Below are positions 60,346 through 64,000 of a stretch of 64,000 nucleotides of DNA, in pieces. The notes beneath the pieces were generated by a model. That model was not told the DNA's origin. It searched no databases and worked only from the letters and a program-made list of their open reading frames with translations. Positions within the stretch are counted from its first letter, which is position 1. Each line of letters starts with the position of its first letter. The DNA is from DASZFV01 sp035549075. GTDB lineage: Bacteria; Myxococcota_A; Polyangia; Fen-1088. The stretch spans positions 4,238-68,237 of the forward strand of contig DASZRT010000148.1 in NCBI GenBank assembly GCA_035549075.1, read 5' to 3'. Both the position numbers and the translations under genes were made by a program.

Positions 60346-61569
60346 GTGAATGCGTGCGCGGGGTGCGGCGCCGCGCCGCTCGCGCCGGCGTTGTCGCTCG
60401 CGCCCATGCCGCCCGTCAACGCCTTCGTCACGCTCGACGAGGTCGCGCGCGAGACGGCCTACCCGCTCGATGTGTGGTTCTGCCCACGGTGCACGCTCGT
60501 GCAGCTGCACCCGACCGTCGATCCGGCGCGCCTGTTCTCCGACTACACCTACCTCTCGGCGACGGCGAGCACGACGGTCGCGTACCTCGGCGCGCTCGCC
60601 GAGGCGCTGGCGCGGCGGTTCGCGCTCGGGCCTGCGTCGCGCGTGCTCGAGCTCGGCTCGAACGACGGCACGCTGCTCGCGAAGCTGCGCCCGTTCGGCC
60701 CGCGCGTGCTCGGCGTCGACCCCGCGGCCAACGTCGCGGCGATCGCCGAGGCGGCGGGCGTCCCGACGCGCGTCTCGTTCTTCTCATCGACCGAAGCGCG
60801 CGCGCTGCGCGACGAGGACGGGCCGTTCAACCTCGTGCTCGCCCTCAACGTGGTGGCCCACACGCCCGACTTCGTCGATCTCCTCGCGGGCGCGCGGGCC
60901 GTCCTCGCGCCTCGCGGAACGCTCGTCCTCGAATGCGCGCACGTCGCGCAGACGATCTTGCGTGGCGCGATCGACACCGTCTACCACGAGCACGTCTACT
61001 GCTTCTCGCTGCACGCGCTCGTCGCGGCCTGCGCCCGCGCGGGGCTCGCGATCATCGACGTGGAACAAACGCCCGCGCAAGGCGGCTCGCTTCGCGTGTT
61101 CGCGCGCGCGGCCGATGAATCGCCGGTCGTCGACGGACACGTCGCCGCGCTGCTCGCCGACGAGGTCGCCGCGGGCGTCACGCGGCCCGAAAGCTACGCC
61201 GCCGTCGCGCGTCTGGCCGAAGCGCTCCGACGTGACGTGCCCGCGCGCCTGCGCGCGCTTCGCGGCGGCGCTCAGACGTGCGTCGCGCTCGGCGCCGCCG
61301 CGCGCGGCGTCGTGTTGCTCAACCACTGCGGCCTCGGCCCGGCCGACCTCGACTTCGTGGTCGACGACACGCCCCTCAAGCAGGGCAAGCTCGTGCCCGG
61401 CGTGCATCTGCCCGTGCGCGGCTGGGACGCCGTTCCGCGCGATCAAGAGATCGTCGCGCTGTTGCTGTCGTGGAACTACCGCGACGAAATGCTCGAGAAG
61501 CTGCGCGCGCGCACGTCACGCGCGCGCGTGCTCGTGCCCTTGCCCCGGTTGGAAGAGATCACGTTGTAA
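60346..61569 (+). CDS. sugar C-methyltransferase (NovU/TylCIII-like)
   Basis: 407 residues. N-terminal zinc-binding domain with CAGCG and CPRC, then an SAM-dependent methyltransferase core (VLELGSNDGTLL, ALNVVAHTPD, LVLECAHVAQT), DTVYHEHVYCFS and a C-terminal domain with VDDTPLKQGKLVPG, the complete arrangement of enzymes that C-methylate 4-keto sugars at C3 or C5. GTG 60346 starts the zinc domain (VNACAGCG). Divergent from the RmlB-like gene by 56 bp, supporting a shared deoxysugar pathway. It precedes PPK2 by eight bases. Confidence 0.87.
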   Translation: MNACAGCGAAPLAPALSLAPMPPVNAFVTLDEVARETAYPLDVWFCPRCTLVQLHPTVDPARLFSDYTYLSATASTTVAYLGALAEALARRFALGPASRVLELGSNDGTLLAKLRPFGPRVLGVDPAANVAAIAEAAGVPTRVSFFSSTEARALRDEDGPFNLVLALNVVAHTPDFVDLLAGARAVLAPRGTLVLECAHVAQTILRGAIDTVYHEHVYCFSLHALVAACARAGLAIIDVEQTPAQGGSLRVFARAADESPVVDGHVAALLADEVAAGVTRPESYAAVARLAEALRRDVPARLRALRGGAQTCVALGAAARGVVLLNHCGLGPADLDFVVDDTPLKQGKLVPGVHLPVRGWDAVPRDQEIVALLLSWNYRDEMLEKLRARTSRARVLVPLPRLEEITL

Positions 61570-61577
61570 GCTGCGCC

Positions 61578-62462
61578 ATGGCCAAGCGACCGTACGCGCC
61601 CTCGACCGACGGCTCGACCAAGATCCGCGTCGCCGAGCTCGACACCGACGGCACGAGCCACCTGCGCAAGGAGGCCGGCCTCGAGGAGCTCGAACGCTGG
61701 GGCGCCGAGCTGGGCGAGCTCGGCAACCTGCTCACCTACGCGGGCACGCACGCGCTGCTCGTCGTGCTGCAGGGACGCGACGCCAGCGGCAAGGACGGCG
61801 CGATCCGGAAGATCCTCGAGCTGTCGAACATCCAGAACTGCACCGTCGATCCCTTCAAGGTGCCGACGGACCTCGAGCGCAGCCACGACTTCCTCTGGCG
61901 CGTGCACGCCGTCGCGCCCGCGCGCGGCCACATCGCCCTCTTCAACCGCTCGCACTACGAGGACGTCATCGCCTCGCGCGTGCACAAGCTCGTGCCCGAG
62001 AAGGTTTGGCGCAAGCGCTACGACCACATCAACGCCTTCGAGCGGCTGCTCGTCGACAGCGACGTCATCGTCGTGAAGTTCTTCCTGAACGTGAGCCGCG
62101 ACGAAGAGGTCGAGCGCCTCTACGCACGCGAGAAGGATCCGCGCACCGCCTGGAAGCTCAACCCCGGCGACTGGCGCGAGCTGCCGCTGTGGCAAGAGGT
62201 GACGGCCGCCTACGAGGACGCCATCAACAAGTGCGCGACCCCCGACGCGCCCTGGCACCTCGTCCCCGCCGACAAGAAGTGGTTCCGCAACCTGGCGATC
62301 ATCCAGCGTCTGGTGATGGAGCTGCGCCCCTACCGCGCGCTCTGGCTGGAGACGCTGAAGGAGATGGGCAAGAGCGCGCTCAAGGAGATCCGCGCCCTGC
62401 GCGCGAGAGCCGAGGCCGAACCGCCGAAAGAAAAAGAGAAGAAAGCGGACAAGAAAGACTAG
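61578..62462 (+). CDS. ppk2: polyphosphate kinase 2-family nucleotide phosphotransferase
   Basis: 294 residues, single-domain PPK2. Walker A VVLQGRDASGKDGAI near residue 65; ALFNRSHYEDV near 130 and KFFLNVSRDEEVERL follow as usual. Catalyses phosphate transfer between polyphosphate and nucleoside mono- or diphosphates in the cytoplasm; class I versus III cannot be settled by eye. The Lys/Glu-rich tail (EPPKEKEKKADKKD) is disordered. Eight bases follow the methyltransferase stop, but TAAGCT (61567-61572) is five bases before the ATG, so it may be transcribed separately as a leaderless mRNA. Confidence 0.92.
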   Translation: MAKRPYAPSTDGSTKIRVAELDTDGTSHLRKEAGLEELERWGAELGELGNLLTYAGTHALLVVLQGRDASGKDGAIRKILELSNIQNCTVDPFKVPTDLERSHDFLWRVHAVAPARGHIALFNRSHYEDVIASRVHKLVPEKVWRKRYDHINAFERLLVDSDVIVVKFFLNVSRDEEVERLYAREKDPRTAWKLNPGDWRELPLWQEVTAAYEDAINKCATPDAPWHLVPADKKWFRNLAIIQRLVMELRPYRALWLETLKEMGKSALKEIRALRARAEAEPPKEKEKKADKKD

Positions 62463-62483
62463 GCAGAGAGGACCTCACCCCAA

Positions 62484-62622
62484 CCCTCTCCAGCAGACTG
62501 GAGAGGGGGCCGATCCAAGCACGCTGGAGGCGCGGCTCTGCCGCGCCGGCCAACATTGCGAAGGACTTGGGGAGGGCCCGCGGGAGGGGCGAAAGCCCCT
62601 TCCGCGAAGCGAGCGCAGCGAG
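62484..62622. repeat. cluster of three perfect hairpins in the ppk2-ahcY gap
   Basis: Three stem-loops occur in 140 bases: CCCTCTCCAG-caga-CTGGAGAGGG (62484-62507), GGCGCGGC-tct-GCCGCGCC (62529-62547) and GGGGC-gaaa-GCCCC (62586-62599), then GCGAAGCGAGCGCAGCGAGC direct repeats. The style resembles REP-like dispersed elements; it may also terminate both convergent genes. Copy number is unknown from one window. Confidence 0.55.
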
Positions 62623-62624
62623 CG

Positions 62625-64000
62625 CTAGTAGCGGTAATGATCGGGCTTGTACGGGCCTTCGACGGGGACGCCGAGGTAGGCGGCCTGCTCCTTCGACAGC
62701 GTCGTGAGCTTCACGCCGACCTTCTTGAGGTGAAGGCGCGCGACCTTCTCGTCGAGGATCTTCGGCAGCACGTAGACCTGGCCCGTCTTGAACGTCATGC
62801 CCGTCATGGCGTCCTTGCCCTTCGTGGCGTTCTCCCAGAGCGCCATCTGCGCGATGGTCTGGTTGGTGAACGAGTTCGACATGACGAAGCTCGGGTGACC
62901 CGTGGCGCAGCCGAGGTTCACGAGACGCCCGCGCGCGAGCAGCGTGATGCGCTTGCCGCCCGGCAGGATGAACTGGTCGACCTGCGGCTTGATGTTCTCC
63001 TCGCGGACCTCGGGGTTCGACTCGAGCCAGGCGACCTGGATCTCGCTGTCGAAGTGGCCGATGTTGCAGAGGATGGCCTCGTCCTTCATGGCCTTCATGT
63101 GCTCGCCGCGGATGATGTCCATGTTGCCCGTCGCCGTGACGAAGATGTCGCCCAGCGGGGCGGCGTCCTCCATCGTCACGACCTCGTAGCCTTCCATCGC
63201 CGCCTGCAACGCGCAGATGGGATCGATCTCGGTGATGAGGACGCGCGCGCCCAGGCCGCGGCCCGCGTGGGCGCAGCCCTTGCCGACGTCGCCGTACCCG
63301 GCGACGACGACGACCTTGCCCGCGACCATGACGTCGGTCGCGCGCTTGATGCCGTCGAACAGCGACTCGCGGCAGCCGTACAGGTTGTCGAACTTCGACT
63401 TCGTCACCGAGTCGTTCACGTTGATGCACGGGAACAGGAGCTGGTTCTTCTGCGCCATCTCGTAGAGACGGTGCACGCCCGTGGGGGTCTCCTCGGAGAC
63501 GCCCTTGATCTCGGACGCCATCGTCGTGAAGCGCGTCTTGGACGCCTTCAGCGACTCGGTGAGCACGTTGAAGATCACGCGCATCTCGTCGTTCGTCGCC
63601 GACGCGACGTCGGGCGCCTTGCCCGACTTCTCCATCTCGACGCCCTTGTGCACGAGCAGCGTGAGATCGCCGCCGTCGTCGAGGATCAGGTTCGGGCCCT
63701 TGCCACCCTTGAACGCGGTGAGCTGGAGGCCGATGTTCTCCCAGTACTCCTCGAGCGTCTCGCCCTTCCAGGCGAACACCGGGATGTTGGCAGCGGCGAT
63801 CGCGGCGGCCGCCTCGTCCTTCATCGCCATGAAGTGCTCGCTGCGGATCACGTCCATACAGCCCGTCGCGGTGACGAAGATGTCGGCCTGCGGGGCGGCG
63901 TCTTCCATCGTCGTGACCTCGTAGCCTTCCATCGCGGCCTGGAGCGCGCAGATGGGATCGATCTCGGTGATGAGCACGCGAGCGCCGAGGCCGCGCGCCG
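62625..64000 (-). CDS. ahcY: adenosylhomocysteinase, C-terminal part with unusual duplicated NAD segment
   Basis: Hydrolyses S-adenosylhomocysteine to adenosine and homocysteine. The frame runs to the right window edge, so the start is missing. From about 63810 leftwards it is a normal bacterial AhcY: IPVFAWKGETLEEYW, NVNDSVTKSKFDN (catalytic Lys, Asp and Asn), NAD loop GYGDVGKGCA, CNIGHFD, GHPSFVMSNSFTNQ and the C-terminal KPDHYRY. But the residues before it (RVLITEIDPICALQAAMEGY through MKDEA, 63820-64000) are a second copy of the NAD-domain segment at 63067-63251, joined at MKDEA/AAAI in place of the substrate-binding N-terminus. The duplicate may be real or an assembly chimera. Confidence 0.85.
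   Translation of the reverse strand, partial: ARGLGARVLITEIDPICALQAAMEGYEVTTMEDAAPQADIFVTATGCMDVIRSEHFMAMKDEAAAAIAAANIPVFAWKGETLEEYWENIGLQLTAFKGGKGPNLILDDGGDLTLLVHKGVEMEKSGKAPDVASATNDEMRVIFNVLTESLKASKTRFTTMASEIKGVSEETPTGVHRLYEMAQKNQLLFPCINVNDSVTKSKFDNLYGCRESLFDGIKRATDVMVAGKVVVVAGYGDVGKGCAHAGRGLGARVLITEIDPICALQAAMEGYEVVTMEDAAPLGDIFVTATGNMDIIRGEHMKAMKDEAILCNIGHFDSEIQVAWLESNPEVREENIKPQVDQFILPGGKRITLLARGRLVNLGCATGHPSFVMSNSFTNQTIAQMALWENATKGKDAMTGMTFKTGQVYVLPKILDEKVARLHLKKVGVKLTTLSKEQAAYLGVPVEGPYKPDHYRY

Overview
The window looks like a chromosomal segment of a high-GC (roughly 70%) myxobacterium, most likely of the Polyangia/Sorangium side of Myxococcota. The grounds are: many exported lipoproteins with long Gly/Thr/Ser-rich linkers, two membrane-anchored Hanks-type Ser/Thr kinases, an AgmX/PglI-type TonB-like protein, a C-terminal MYXO-CTERM-like tail, NALSM pentapeptide repeats and several DUF1592/DUF1552/DUF1111 haem proteins. 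No rRNA, tRNA, CRISPR array, transposase or phage gene was seen. Coding density is high and no stretch over about 300 bases lacks a gene.

Layout. 1-2.6 kb: edge of an NALSM-repeat lipoprotein, a short leuA divergent from a LysR regulator, a small conserved protein. 2.7-9.1 kb: a metallophosphoesterase, three small Gly-rich lipoproteins in a row, a Ser/Thr kinase, two small exported proteins, a linker lipoprotein. 9.4-16.4 kb: YceI divergent from a second LysR; a putative zinc block (His-containing exported protein, outer-membrane barrel, ZnuA-like binding protein); NarK nitrate transporter and a beta-barrel. 16.6-30.6 kb: a triple-haem DUF1111 lipoprotein, an FHA protein, a broken low-GC Cys-rich gene, more linker lipoproteins, a divergent DUF1592/DUF1552 pair, an esterase-like lipoprotein and a two-haem cytochrome. 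30.6-37.1 kb: a FliA-type sigma factor, then a minus-strand operon under two Fur-box-like sites (cytochrome c, di-haem DUF1111, imelysin/EfeO-like lipoprotein, cytochrome P460, outer-membrane barrel), with an enterochelin-esterase-like lipoprotein beside it. 37.2-50.1 kb: AgmX-like protein, malectin lipoprotein, an EF-hand membrane protein, a second kinase, and a signalling block (histidine kinase, STAS protein, sigma-54 activator, NarL/NarX-type pair). 50.1-64 kb: HEAT-like protein, YedE/YeeE transporter halves, aldo-keto reductase, transketolase, Cys-rich MYXO-CTERM-like protein, STAND-type ATPase, glycan genes (PMT-TPR, RmlB-like dehydratase, C-methyltransferase), PPK2, and the 3' part of ahcY.

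Three points deserve most attention. (1) The Fur-controlled haem/imelysin operon, 31384-35671, has a perfect 7-1-7 Fur palindrome and looks like an envelope iron-handling system. (2) Around sixteen genes have a TAnnnT -10-like hexamer 5-9 bases before the start codon and no Shine-Dalgarno, while many exported proteins have GGAGG sites, which suggests two classes of translation start. One divergent pair (43469/43490) appears to share a symmetrical -10 in a 20-bp gap. (3) The ahcY reading frame at the right edge carries a second copy of part of its NAD-binding domain where the N-terminal substrate domain should be. All functions are read from sequence and family knowledge; none was checked by search.
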